DNA of 64,000 bases from Clostridia bacterium (lineage in GTDB: Bacteria; Bacillota; Clostridia; Lachnospirales; Cellulosilyticaceae): the NCBI GenBank assembly GCA_029239755.1, contig JARBUI010000015.1, forward strand, positions 20,881 through 84,880. Reading direction: 5' to 3'. How positions within the stretch are numbered: the first letter of the stretch is position 1; every line of letters starts with the position of its first letter. The position numbers and the translations under genes are program-made. This document shows positions 17,031 through 25,494 of the stretch, piece by piece. Below the pieces are notes generated by a model, which had not been told where the DNA came from, made no database searches, and worked only from the letters and a program-made list of their open reading frames with translations.

Positions 17031-17050
17031 AAATAACCTAATCGTTATTT
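17031..17050. repeat. Short inverted repeat between UROD genes 1 and 2
   Basis: AAATAAC and GTTATTT form a perfect 7-bp inverted repeat with a 6-base spacer in the 88-base gap. It has only one G/C pair per arm and no T run, so it is probably not a terminator. Confidence 0.3.
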
Positions 17051-17089
17051 ATACGGTTGAAATAGTAGCTAATAATTGGAGTGTTGCAA

Positions 17090-18244
17090 ATGGAGAGTAA
17101 TACAAAAGAAAATAAGTTTGATATCAATTGTGCAGACTCACAAAGTACAGTTGTAGAGCCAATGAGAATAGATCAATTTGATTTAGATGCTTATCATGAT
17201 TATGAAGCAGCATTATTAGAACGTAATAAAAAATTTTGCCAAGAAAAATCAGGCATACAAATTTATAGACGTTTTAGGGCTGACAAAGTTTTTTATGACG
17301 GCTGCAAAGATATGAAGTTATCTTTGGAACTTCAGCTTTCTGCCTTAAACCAAAGTATGAAGTATAAAGCAGATATAGCTAATTTTCTCGAGCCATGGTA
17401 TGGAATAGGATATATAGCTTCTGCTTTTGGAGGAGACTATACATGGACTCCGGGGCAAGCACCAGCAGTTCATCCAAAGTTTAAAACAGTATCGGAAGTT
17501 ATAAATGCGGATTATCAGCCAATTGTAAATACAGCTATTGGAAAGCATACGCTTAATATGATTGAATACTTTCTTGATCAGACTAAAGGGAAAATTCCTA
17601 TTTCTTATAGTGATGTTCAGTCTCCGCTTAATATGATGTCTTACCTTTTGAATATTACAGACTTGTTTATGGAAATGTATGATGATCCTAATGGGTTTAA
17701 AGAGGCTACAGCTCTTGTAACTAAGCTCGCTATTGATTTCTTAAAAGAGCAAAAAGAGCTTATTGGAGACTGTTTAGCAAGTCCAGGACATGGTTTTGCC
17801 AGCAGCAGGGTCTTCAGTGGAGTTGGGCTTAGTACGGATAATATATTAATGGTATCTTCTGAGGATTATAAAGAGTTTGTGAAGCCATATGACGAAAAGA
17901 TGGGAGAAGCTTTGGGCGGTCTCGTATTCCACTCCTGCGGCAATTGGACAGAGAAAATAGACTTAGTCAAAAGTTTTAAAAATATCCTGACAGCTGACGG
18001 GGCTTTTTCACCTCAAACAGATCCAAGTTTTAATGACCCTGGCATATTTGGGGAACGTTTAAAAGGAAGCGGTATTGTGCTTAATGCAAGGATAGTAGGA
18101 GATGAGCAAACGATAATAGATGCTGCAGACCATTTTATTTATAAAGATATGAAATCTATTATTGTAACTTATTGTAAATCACCGCAGGAACAAGAATATG
18201 TTTATGACTGTTTACATGAAATGGCCAAAGCGAGACACTGTTAA
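17090..18244 (+). CDS. UROD-family protein 2 with MtaA-like zinc motif
   Basis: This 384-residue UROD-fold protein is clearly different from its two neighbours. His281 and Cys283 (VFHSCGNW) and Cys362 (IIVTYCKSP) give HxC followed by a Cys 79 residues later. That matches the spacing I recall for the zinc site of methylcobamide:coenzyme M methyltransferase MtaA. The central FEP-like segment reads FLEPWYGIG and ISYSDVQSPLNMM lies in the barrel. ATG 17090 is 8 bases after GGAG; GTG 17081 is too near. It is the middle gene of three and no corrinoid protein is encoded nearby. The function is unknown. A zinc-dependent methyl or C-C transfer on a sugar acid is conceivable (inference). Confidence 0.78.
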   Translation: MESNTKENKFDINCADSQSTVVEPMRIDQFDLDAYHDYEAALLERNKKFCQEKSGIQIYRRFRADKVFYDGCKDMKLSLELQLSALNQSMKYKADIANFLEPWYGIGYIASAFGGDYTWTPGQAPAVHPKFKTVSEVINADYQPIVNTAIGKHTLNMIEYFLDQTKGKIPISYSDVQSPLNMMSYLLNITDLFMEMYDDPNGFKEATALVTKLAIDFLKEQKELIGDCLASPGHGFASSRVFSGVGLSTDNILMVSSEDYKEFVKPYDEKMGEALGGLVFHSCGNWTEKIDLVKSFKNILTADGAFSPQTDPSFNDPGIFGERLKGSGIVLNARIVGDEQTIIDAADHFIYKDMKSIIVTYCKSPQEQEYVYDCLHEMAKARHC

Positions 18245-18280
18245 ATTATATATAAATATAAAAAATCATAGGAGGTATTT

Positions 18281-19315
18281 ATGATTAAGAAAGATATTAC
18301 ATTTCATCCCAAATGGTGGTACAAAAATGCAGGCATTCATTTTAATGAGGAATTTTTTAACGAGCCAGACTATAGAATAGAGAGCGACATTAAAATGCGT
18401 AAGGCGCTATATGAACGATTTGGAAAGTATGGGATAGGAGAAAAAGACCCAAAGCCAAGACCAATTATTGGGACTAATCTGCTCGCAGCAGGTTATCTTC
18501 ATTCTCAAATTTTGGGTTGTTCTATAAGGTTTTCTGATGATAATTCACCAGAAGTTATTGCCATGAATGCTGATGAAGATTTTATTAAGAACCTTTCTTA
18601 TGTTGATTTAGACACTAACTCGGTGTTTAAAGATACACAAAAACAGATTGATTTTTTGAAAGAAAAATATGGCTTTGTACAGTCGCATGTTAACCTTATG
18701 GGAGTACAGAATATTGCTATGGACATTAGAGGACAGGAGATCTTTTTGGATTATTATGGAGAGACTGAACTAGTACATAAGCTTTTAGATATATGTACAG
18801 ACCTTTGCATTAAGGTTGGTAAAAGGTTTAAAGCTTTAAATGGTGAAGTGTCTTCAGGCGTGACGGGGATTGTCTCTCAGACGATTCCAGATGTTTATCT
18901 GACGTCTAATTGCAGCTGTGAAATGGTTTCTAATGATATCTATGAAGAATTCTTATTAGGTTATGACAATAAGCTTGCTGCAGAGTTTACAAACTACGGC
19001 ATCCACCATTGCGGTAAGACGATGGAGCATCTTATTGATGGCTATAAGAAAGTCAATAACATAACCTTTTTAGAAGTAGGGGCTTACTCAGATCTTAAGC
19101 AAATGCGAGAAGCGTTTCCTAATACTCATCTGAATGCCAGATTTAGTCCATTGGAGCTGCGTGTTAGTAGTGAGGATGAGATTGCTAAACAAGTTAAGGA
19201 ACTTTATGAAGCTGGCATGCCAAATGAATTACTGTCTATATCTTGTGTAGGGATTGATGATGAGGTGTCAGATGAAAAGATTATTGCATTCCTAAAAGCT
19301 TGTGAGGAGTTATAA
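18281..19315 (+). CDS. UROD-family protein 3 with MtaA-like zinc motif
   Basis: This 344-residue protein starts MIKKDITFHPKWWY. It carries HHCGK (His242, Cys244) and a last Cys322 in LLSISCVG, 78 residues further on, again the MtaA-like zinc-site spacing. A CSC pair (Cys211, Cys213) lies in TSNCSCEMVS. The LNARFSPLELRV segment resembles LNARIVGDEQTI of protein 2, so the two are closer to each other than to protein 1. AGGAGGT precedes ATG 18281. It probably works with protein 2, perhaps as a heterodimer (inference). I cannot name its substrate. Confidence 0.77.
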   Translation: MIKKDITFHPKWWYKNAGIHFNEEFFNEPDYRIESDIKMRKALYERFGKYGIGEKDPKPRPIIGTNLLAAGYLHSQILGCSIRFSDDNSPEVIAMNADEDFIKNLSYVDLDTNSVFKDTQKQIDFLKEKYGFVQSHVNLMGVQNIAMDIRGQEIFLDYYGETELVHKLLDICTDLCIKVGKRFKALNGEVSSGVTGIVSQTIPDVYLTSNCSCEMVSNDIYEEFLLGYDNKLAAEFTNYGIHHCGKTMEHLIDGYKKVNNITFLEVGAYSDLKQMREAFPNTHLNARFSPLELRVSSEDEIAKQVKELYEAGMPNELLSISCVGIDDEVSDEKIIAFLKACEEL

Positions 19316-19362
19316 TTTTCTAGCCTATATATGTAGATATAAAGATATTAGGGGGATTGAAA

Positions 19363-19695
19363 GTGAGTTTTTATGTAAATAAAAAAGATGTGGAGCAAAT
19401 TGAAGGGAATGGACACCACGCATTTTCGCTCTTAAATGAGAAAAATGGCTGCATCGCAGGATGCTGCACGGGGATAAGTGTATACTATCTCGAGGAATAC
19501 GGCATACCAGGTGTTCATGAAGACCAAGAAGGTTTTATAGTTATGGAAGGAACCGGTTGGGCTAAAGTTGGAGATGAAGAGTTCAGAATAGAACCTGAAG
19601 TATCTTTTATAGCACCTGCAGGGGTCACACATACCATTAAAAAAGATACTGGTTCAGTACCTATAAAAGTTTTTTGGTTTCATGCTGCTATTTAA
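19363..19695 (+). CDS. Small cupin protein
   Basis: This 110-residue single-domain cupin contains GIPGVHEDQEGFIVMEGTGWAKVGDEEFRIEPEVSFIAPAGVTHTIKK, with His/Glu/His in the usual metal positions. The start is GTG 19363, 7 bases after TTAGGGGGA; an in-frame TTG at 19357 directly abuts that site. It is the last gene before the large terminator, 47 bases after UROD protein 3, so it likely belongs to that operon. Such cupins often isomerise or open sugar rings. By analogy with KdgF it may prepare the substrate of the UROD proteins (inference). Confidence 0.75.
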   Translation: MSFYVNKKDVEQIEGNGHHAFSLLNEKNGCIAGCCTGISVYYLEEYGIPGVHEDQEGFIVMEGTGWAKVGDEEFRIEPEVSFIAPAGVTHTIKKDTGSVPIKVFWFHAAI

Positions 19696-19723
19696 AATAA
19701 TAGAATAAACTTGAATGAATAAT

Positions 19724-19768
19724 AAAACAGGCTTAAAGACTGCTGCAGCAGTCTTTAAGCCTGTTTTT
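19724..19768. terminator. Bidirectional terminator between the cupin and uxaC
   Basis: Bases 19724-19767 are a perfect 44-bp palindrome with A and T runs at its two ends. It serves the plus-strand UROD/cupin operon and the minus-strand lacI-uxaC operon, which converge here. Confidence 0.93.
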
Positions 19769-19777
19769 GAATAGAAT

Positions 19778-21187
19778 TTATTCTACATCGAATCCAAAGT
19801 ATTTTACAGTATTATTATAAGAAATGTCTTGTACCATTTGGCCTAGCACTTCTATATCATTTGGATATTCTCCGTTTTCTGCCCATGTTCCAATAAGGTT
19901 ACAAAGAATACGTCTGAAGTATTCGTGTCTTGTATAAGAGAGGAAGCTTCTTGAATCTGTAAGCATGCCTATGAAGTTACCAAGTAGTGATAGACTGGCA
20001 AGGTCAGTCATTTGTTTAATCATTCCGTTTTTGGTATCGTTAAACCACCAAGCAGATCCATGCTGAATTTTTCCAGCTGCTTCAGGTCCTTGGAAACAGC
20101 CAAGGATAGTTCCAAGCATTTCATTATCAGCAGGATTGAGTGAGTAAAGGACAGTTTTTGGAAGATGATCTTTTTCAAGAAGTGCATTCAAAAATCCAAC
20201 TATGCCGTTTGCGCAGCTTTCTGTATTGATGCAGTCAAAACCAGTATCAGGACCGAGTTTTGCAAACATCTTGCTGTTTGTATTACGAATAGCACCGTAG
20301 TGAAGCTGCATAACCCATCCGTGTTTTTCATATTCTGTTCCGAAGAATAGTAAAAGCGCTGTTTTGTATTTTTCGGCTTCGTCTTTGCTTACTGCTTCGC
20401 CTGAGAGAGCCTTTTGGAAGATAGCCTCGATTTCTTCGGAAGAGGCTGGATTGTAAAGAACATAATCAAGTCCGTGATCTGATGCCTTGCAGCCAAGAGA
20501 AGCAAAGAAATCAATTCTGCTGCGAAGTGCAGTAAATAATCCTTCTAGTGTATTAATAGTTGTTCCACATACTTCACCTAGTTTCTCGATGTAAGATGTA
20601 AAGATAGCAGCATCGATATTAACTGCTTTATCTGGTCTGAAGGCAGGTAAAACCTTCACTTTGCATGTTGGATCATTTTTTATTGCTATATGATATTCTA
20701 GTGAATCAATAGGATCGTCTGTGGTACAAATAAGTTTAACATCAGAAGTTTCAATAATACCTCTAACACTAAGCTCGGGAGAGGTAAGTTTTTCGTTGCA
20801 GAGGTTCCAAACGTCTTCAGCTGTATTGCCATTTAAAACGCCGTCATAACCGAAATATTTCTTAAGTTCCAAGTGAGTCCAATGAAAAAGAGGATTTCCA
20901 ATGGCTTTAGTAAGTGTTTCAGCCCATTTTTGGAATTTTTCTCTTGGCGCCGCGTCTCCGGTGATGAACTTCTCATCAATTCCATTTGAACGCATGCCGC
21001 GCCATTTGTAATGGTCTCCGCCAAGCCAAACCTCTGTAATATTATCAAAGGTACGATTGTCTGCAATTTCTTTTGGATTGATATGACAGTGATAGTCGAT
21101 AATGGGCATTTTAGCAGCATAGTCGTGATAAAGCTTCTTAGCCGTATCATTTGAAAGTAAAAAGTCTTCACACATAAAATTTTTCAT
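19778..21187 (-). CDS. uxaC: Glucuronate/galacturonate isomerase UxaC
   Basis: This 469-residue enzyme converts D-galacturonate to D-tagaturonate and D-glucuronate to D-fructuronate. It follows E. coli UxaC along its whole length: EDFLLSNDTAKKLYHDYA, the metal-site DYHCHINP, GDHYKWRGMRSNG, TTDDPIDSLEYH, KVLPAFRPDKA, GSAWWFND and MLTDSRSFLSYTRHEYFRR. AAGGAG lies about 10 bases before its ATG. It is 19 bases downstream of the lacI-type gene on the same strand, so the regulator and isomerase form an operon. Confidence 0.97.
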   Translation of the reverse strand: MKNFMCEDFLLSNDTAKKLYHDYAAKMPIIDYHCHINPKEIADNRTFDNITEVWLGGDHYKWRGMRSNGIDEKFITGDAAPREKFQKWAETLTKAIGNPLFHWTHLELKKYFGYDGVLNGNTAEDVWNLCNEKLTSPELSVRGIIETSDVKLICTTDDPIDSLEYHIAIKNDPTCKVKVLPAFRPDKAVNIDAAIFTSYIEKLGEVCGTTINTLEGLFTALRSRIDFFASLGCKASDHGLDYVLYNPASSEEIEAIFQKALSGEAVSKDEAEKYKTALLLFFGTEYEKHGWVMQLHYGAIRNTNSKMFAKLGPDTGFDCINTESCANGIVGFLNALLEKDHLPKTVLYSLNPADNEMLGTILGCFQGPEAAGKIQHGSAWWFNDTKNGMIKQMTDLASLSLLGNFIGMLTDSRSFLSYTRHEYFRRILCNLIGTWAENGEYPNDIEVLGQMVQDISYNNTVKYFGFDVE

Positions 21188-21206
21188 TAATTATTCACTC
21201 CTTAGT

Positions 21207-22202
21207 TTAGGGTATAAAGGTATCTCTTTCTACTAACTTACAAGAAATTGTTATTTTGTGAGGAACATCCTCGCCTGAAAAAACATTTGTTAATGTTGTT
21301 ACAGCTGTAGTACATAAATTGCCTACCATATTGTCAATACTAGTTAGACTAGGTGTAGAACACTCTGCAAGTAAAGAATTGTTAAAACCTATAATTGGAA
21401 TGTCCTTTGGAATAGTATATCCTTTTTCTGTGAGAGATTTCATGGCAAAAATCGCTAAAATATCTTCAGAGGCTAAAACTGCTGATGGGACTATGCCTTT
21501 TTTAAGTAAATTCGATAGTGCTTCTTTGATATCATTTAGATCTTTAGGAACCTTGATAATAAGATCATTATTTATCGTAAGCCCACAATCTTTTATAGCA
21601 TTTTTATAGCCGTTTAACTTTTGGCTGCCGCTGAAAGTATCAACATCATAGAGATAGAGAACATTCTCATAGCCTTTGTGGCAGAGACGCACAACATTAT
21701 CATATATTGCCTGGAATTCATCACTGAGAATACAGTAAGTATTAGGAAGTGTTATGAGACCGTTTATGATAATAACAGGTATAGAAGAGGCAATTTTTTC
21801 AATATGGGAGTTATCAAGCTTTTCTTTAAAAGTGGAGCCTACTAGTATGAGTGCATCTACGCGCTTCTCAAGAAGCAGATTCATATATTTCTTTTTGTCC
21901 TCAATGTTATCACCTGTACAGCATAAAATAGCATCAAATCCATGTTGTCTTAGGGAGTTTTCTATAACAGACACAGCTTTAGCATAAAAAACATCTGATA
22001 CGTCAGTACACAAGACGCCTATCATTTTCATGGTGTTAAGATTGAGCCCTCGTGCAAATGCGTTAGGTGTATAACCTAGGGTTTCCATTACATCTAATAC
22101 TTTTTGCCTTGTTTTTTGACTTACATTTGTGCTGTTGTTTAATACTCTAGAAACAGTGGCAATAGAAACGCCAGCTTTATCTGCAATGTCGTAAATATTC
22201 AT
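21207..22202 (-). CDS. LacI-family regulator of the uronate genes
   Basis: This 331-residue regulator has an N-terminal LacI helix-turn-helix (MNIYDIADKAGVSIATVSRVLNN, with hinge around 50-58) and a sugar-binding sensor domain ending in VERDTFIP. It shares a control region with the divergent uxaB-uxaA genes and precedes uxaC. The two operators at 22221-22232 and 22352-22369 overlap the predicted starts of both promoters, so it likely represses itself, uxaC and uxaBA until a uronate pathway intermediate appears (inference). AAGGGTGA precedes its ATG. Confidence 0.92.
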   Translation of the reverse strand: MNIYDIADKAGVSIATVSRVLNNSTNVSQKTRQKVLDVMETLGYTPNAFARGLNLNTMKMIGVLCTDVSDVFYAKAVSVIENSLRQHGFDAILCCTGDNIEDKKKYMNLLLEKRVDALILVGSTFKEKLDNSHIEKIASSIPVIIINGLITLPNTYCILSDEFQAIYDNVVRLCHKGYENVLYLYDVDTFSGSQKLNGYKNAIKDCGLTINNDLIIKVPKDLNDIKEALSNLLKKGIVPSAVLASEDILAIFAMKSLTEKGYTIPKDIPIIGFNNSLLAECSTPSLTSIDNMVGNLCTTAVTTLTNVFSGEDVPHKITISCKLVERDTFIP

Positions 22203-22220
22203 CTATTAATCACCCTTTTT

Positions 22221-22232
22221 GTAAGTGCTTCC
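22221..22232. promoter_or_regulatory. Operator near the lacI-uxaC start
   Basis: GTAAGTGCTTCC, read on the minus strand as GGAAGCACTTAC, matches 11 of 12 bases of GTAAGCACTTAC at 22355-22366. It lies just after the minus-strand -10 box, fitting autorepression. Confidence 0.65.
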
Positions 22233-22238
22233 AAAAAT

Positions 22239-22268
22239 ATTATAAGTCTTATAAGGAGGGTAAGTCAA
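22239..22268 (-). promoter_or_regulatory. Promoter of lacI-uxaC
   Basis: On the minus strand, TTGACT (22268-22263) and TATAAT (22244-22239) are separated by 18 bp. A TATAAGTCTTATA palindrome (22241-22253) overlaps the -10 box. Confidence 0.7.
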
Positions 22269-22319
22269 TTGATAAATCTGAAAAAAGAGATGCAATTTCA
22301 AAAAAAGTATGATAGTATA

Positions 22320-22348
22320 TTGACTTTTATATAAGAAGAAACTAAAAT
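22320..22348 (+). promoter_or_regulatory. Promoter of uxaB-uxaA
   Basis: TTGACT (22320-22325) and TAAAAT (22343-22348) are separated by 17 bp. The operator at 22352-22369 covers the expected transcription start. Confidence 0.75.
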
Positions 22349-22351
22349 TAA

Positions 22352-22369
22352 AATGTAAGCACTTACATT
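22352..22369. promoter_or_regulatory. LacI-type operator before uxaB
   Basis: AATGTAAG and CTTACATT form an 18-bp palindrome around a central CA. It starts 4 bases after the -10 box, so bound repressor would block initiation. Confidence 0.78.
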
Positions 22370-22385
22370 ATGCAGGAGGGATCGT

Positions 22386-23855
22386 ATGAATCCATTTAAA
22401 GGAATTGTTGATAAAAAAGAAAGACCTATTAAAATACTTCAGTATGGAGAAGGCAATTTTCTAAGAGGTTTTATTTTGCATATGATAGATGTGGCAAATG
22501 AGAAAGGTGTTTTTGACGGCAATGCTGCTGTTGTTAAACCGATACCATTTGGCAGCCTGGAAAGTTTTAAAGAGCAAGATAATATTTATACTTTGTCATT
22601 AAGAGGCAAACAAGACGGTAAAATCGTAGATGAAAGCAGAATCATTACTTGTATTGGAGAAACGATAGATTGCTATACAGAATATGAAAAGTATGAAAAA
22701 TTAGCAGAAGTAGATTCTTTAGAGTTTGTTATATCTAATACAACAGAAGCTGGTATTGTGTTTGATGAAAAAGATAAATTTGACTCTGTACCGCCTCATA
22801 CTTATCCTGGAAAGCTTACAAAATTCTTATTTAAAAGATATAGCTTTTTTGAGGGAGATGAGAGCAAAGGGCTTATTATGCTTCCGGTAGAGCTTATTGA
22901 GAATAATGGTGGAAAACTTAAAGACTGTATTTTGAACTATACAAAACTTTGGAATCTAGGAGAAGGATTCGAAAAATGGATTTGTGAGAATAATGTCTTT
23001 TGCAATACACTCGTTGACCGTATTATAACAGGTTATCCAAAAGATGAAGCAGAAGAAATGTTTGAGAAGTTAGGCTATAGAGATAATCTATTAGATACAG
23101 GAGAACCTTTTGGTCTGTGGGTTATAGAAAGTGATAAGGATATCTCTTCAGAACTGCCGCTTGATAAAGCAGGGATGAATGTTGTCTTTACTAATAATTT
23201 AAAGCCTTACAGAGACAGAAAAGTACGTTTATTAAACGGAGCACATACAGGAACAGTTCTTGCAGCATACCTTGCAGGGAAAGATATCGTAAGAGAGTGT
23301 ATGGAAGATAAGACTATAAGAACTTACATGGATAAGCTTCTATTTGATGAAATTGGACCAACTGTAGATCTTCCTAAAGATGAGGTTGAAGCCTTTACAA
23401 ATGCTGTTATAGAGCGATTTGAGAATCCATTTATCAGACATAGTCTGCTTGCTATTTCACTTAATTCTGTATCTAAATGGAAAGCTAGAATTCTGCCAAC
23501 TTTTAGAGACAGTGTGAAAAACAATGGCTCTATTCCAAAGTTTTTAACCTTTTCCTTTGCAGCCCTTATGGCATTCTATAAAACAGACGTTTTAGAGGAT
23601 GGGGCTCTAATAGGCAAACGAGGTGAAGAAACCTATAAAATTATGGATGACAAAGAGGTACTGGATTTCTTTGCAGCCCATGTGAATCGTGTAGATAATA
23701 ATGAACTTACAAATAAATTTGCTTCAGATGAAAAGTTCTGGGGAGAAGACTTAACACAGTATGAAAACTTTGCAAAGACAGTTGCAGCTCACCTGGATGC
23801 TATAGACGCAAATGGGATGAGAGCTACTCTTGAACAACTCATACAGGAGGCCTAA
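22386..23855 (+). CDS. uxaB: Tagaturonate reductase UxaB
   Basis: This 489-residue member of the polyol-specific long-chain dehydrogenase family reduces D-tagaturonate to D-altronate with NADH. It matches E. coli UxaB in ILQYGEGNFLRGFI (nucleotide-binding start), VISNTTEAGIVF, TYPGKLTKFLFKRY, FCNTLVDRIITGYP, and the catalytic-region LKPYRDRKVRLLNGAHTG with the conserved Lys and His. It resembles UxaB more than mannonate oxidoreductase UxuB. GGAGGG precedes ATG 22386. uxaA starts 2 bases after its stop. Confidence 0.95.
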   Translation: MNPFKGIVDKKERPIKILQYGEGNFLRGFILHMIDVANEKGVFDGNAAVVKPIPFGSLESFKEQDNIYTLSLRGKQDGKIVDESRIITCIGETIDCYTEYEKYEKLAEVDSLEFVISNTTEAGIVFDEKDKFDSVPPHTYPGKLTKFLFKRYSFFEGDESKGLIMLPVELIENNGGKLKDCILNYTKLWNLGEGFEKWICENNVFCNTLVDRIITGYPKDEAEEMFEKLGYRDNLLDTGEPFGLWVIESDKDISSELPLDKAGMNVVFTNNLKPYRDRKVRLLNGAHTGTVLAAYLAGKDIVRECMEDKTIRTYMDKLLFDEIGPTVDLPKDEVEAFTNAVIERFENPFIRHSLLAISLNSVSKWKARILPTFRDSVKNNGSIPKFLTFSFAALMAFYKTDVLEDGALIGKRGEETYKIMDDKEVLDFFAAHVNRVDNNELTNKFASDEKFWGEDLTQYENFAKTVAAHLDAIDANGMRATLEQLIQEA

Positions 23856-23857
23856 TC

Positions 23858-25294
23858 ATGCTGGACTTTATACAAATTAATGAAAAAGATAATGTAGTCG
23901 TAGCATTAAAGGATATGGAAGGCATTCCGGCAGGACATAAAAAAGCAATCAAAGATATTAAGGCCGGAGAGAATGTTATTAAATACGGCCATTCAATAGG
24001 TGTAGCTAAGGCCGATATTAAAGCTGGAGAATGGGTGCATACCCATAATATCAAAACAGGTCTTGGGGAACTATTAGAATATAGCTATACCCCACAGTAC
24101 AGTGAAGTGACAAAATCTGAGCCAAGCACTTTTATGGGTTATAAAAGAGAAGACGGCAAAGCAGGCATTCGCAATGAAGTATGGATTATCCCTACTGTAG
24201 GTTGTGTAAATGATATTGCTAAGATTATAGAAAAACAGGCACAAGCATTAAAAACAGATGAGGTAGATGTTATCTGTTCCTTTACCCATCCTTATGGCTG
24301 CTCTCAATTAGGAGAAGATCATCAAAATACTCAAAAGGTACTTGCAGGTCTCGTTAATCATCCTAATGCTGCAGCAGTGCTGGTTTTAGGATTAGGATGT
24401 GAAAATAATCATATAGAAGGACTGAAAGAATTTATTGGTTCTTACAACGAAGACAGGGTTAAGTTCCTTGTATGTCAAGATGTAGAAGATGAAGTAGAAT
24501 CAGCTATGGGAATCCTTGAAGACCTGGTTAAGTATGCTTCAAGCTTTAAAAGAGAACCTATAGATGTATCAGAGTTAGTTATTGGACTGAAATGCGGAGG
24601 GTCAGATGGTTTTTCAGGTATTACTGCTAATCCATTAGTGGGAGTATTCTCAGATATCCTTATTTCAAAAGGCGGCAGCACCATTTTAACCGAAGTTCCT
24701 GAGATGTTTGGTGCAGAGACATTGCTTATGGATAGATGTATAAGCCCTGAGATTTTTAATAAAACTGTGGAACTGATTAATGACTTTAAAGGTTACTTTA
24801 TAAGACATAATCAAGAAATATATGAAAATCCGTCTCCTGGTAATAAAAAAGGAGGCATCTCTACTCTTGAAGATAAATCCTTAGGATGTACGCAAAAAGG
24901 CGGTATGGCACCAGTTGTTGATGTCTTGAAATATGGGGAAGGCGTAAAAGCTAAAGGGCTCAACCTGCTTCAGGCCCCTGGCAATGACTTGGTTGCTGCG
25001 ACGGCACTTGTGGCATCTGGTGCTCACGTTGTTCTCTTTACGACAGGTCGAGGCACACCATTTGGGTCTCCAGTACCTACTGTTAAAATCTCGAGCAATA
25101 GTGCACTATACCAAAAGAAGAGTAATTGGATTGACTTTAATGCGGGTCAGATACTAGAAGGAAAAGATATAAAAGAGCTAGGACAAGAATTTTATAATTA
25201 TCTCATTGATCTTGCATCGGGCAAGATACTCGCTAAGACAGAACAAAATGGCATAAGGGATTTAGCTATCTTTAAAGACGGGGTAACTTTATAA
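23858..25294 (+). CDS. uxaA: Altronate dehydratase UxaA
   Basis: This 478-residue dehydratase turns D-altronate into KDG. It has an N-terminal SAF domain (about 1-80, ending GEWVHTHNIKTGLG) and a large catalytic domain with GYKREDGKAGIRNEVWIIPTVGCVN, THPYGCSQLGEDH, LGLGCENN, GLKCGGSDGFSGITANP and TTGRGTPFGSPVPTVKISSN. These are features of the iron-dependent UxaA/GarD family. AGGAGG lies at the very end of uxaB, so translation is coupled. A terminator follows 27 bases after the stop. Confidence 0.96.
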   Translation: MLDFIQINEKDNVVVALKDMEGIPAGHKKAIKDIKAGENVIKYGHSIGVAKADIKAGEWVHTHNIKTGLGELLEYSYTPQYSEVTKSEPSTFMGYKREDGKAGIRNEVWIIPTVGCVNDIAKIIEKQAQALKTDEVDVICSFTHPYGCSQLGEDHQNTQKVLAGLVNHPNAAAVLVLGLGCENNHIEGLKEFIGSYNEDRVKFLVCQDVEDEVESAMGILEDLVKYASSFKREPIDVSELVIGLKCGGSDGFSGITANPLVGVFSDILISKGGSTILTEVPEMFGAETLLMDRCISPEIFNKTVELINDFKGYFIRHNQEIYENPSPGNKKGGISTLEDKSLGCTQKGGMAPVVDVLKYGEGVKAKGLNLLQAPGNDLVAATALVASGAHVVLFTTGRGTPFGSPVPTVKISSNSALYQKKSNWIDFNAGQILEGKDIKELGQEFYNYLIDLASGKILAKTEQNGIRDLAIFKDGVTL

Positions 25295-25320
25295 TAACAT
25301 TCAAATACTTTATTACGAAA

Positions 25321-25353
25321 AAGGCAGAGGCTTGAGTAAGCTCTGCCTTTTTT
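25321..25353 (+). terminator. Terminator of the uxaBA operon
   Basis: AAGGCAGAG (25321-25329) pairs with CTCTGCCTT (25341-25349); the stem extends with one bulged G to CTT/AAG and is followed by a run of Ts. Confidence 0.88.
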
Positions 25354-25494
25354 CTATTCAATCAAGAGAATATTCTTGGGTATAGGTGTTTTTTTGTAGG
25401 GAAAAACCTTGTTTACATATACATTAACATAATATATTCGTATAATTATTTTAGGAAGTCCTTCCTTAACATAAAATGATTTGGAGGTTTTAAT

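Noticed and set aside
15862..19315. The UROD genes as heme biosynthesis enzymes (HemE)
   Set aside because: There are no other heme genes nearby, the three are very divergent, and all carry the HxCG metal motif of the methyltransferase branch rather than the HemE substrate-site pattern.
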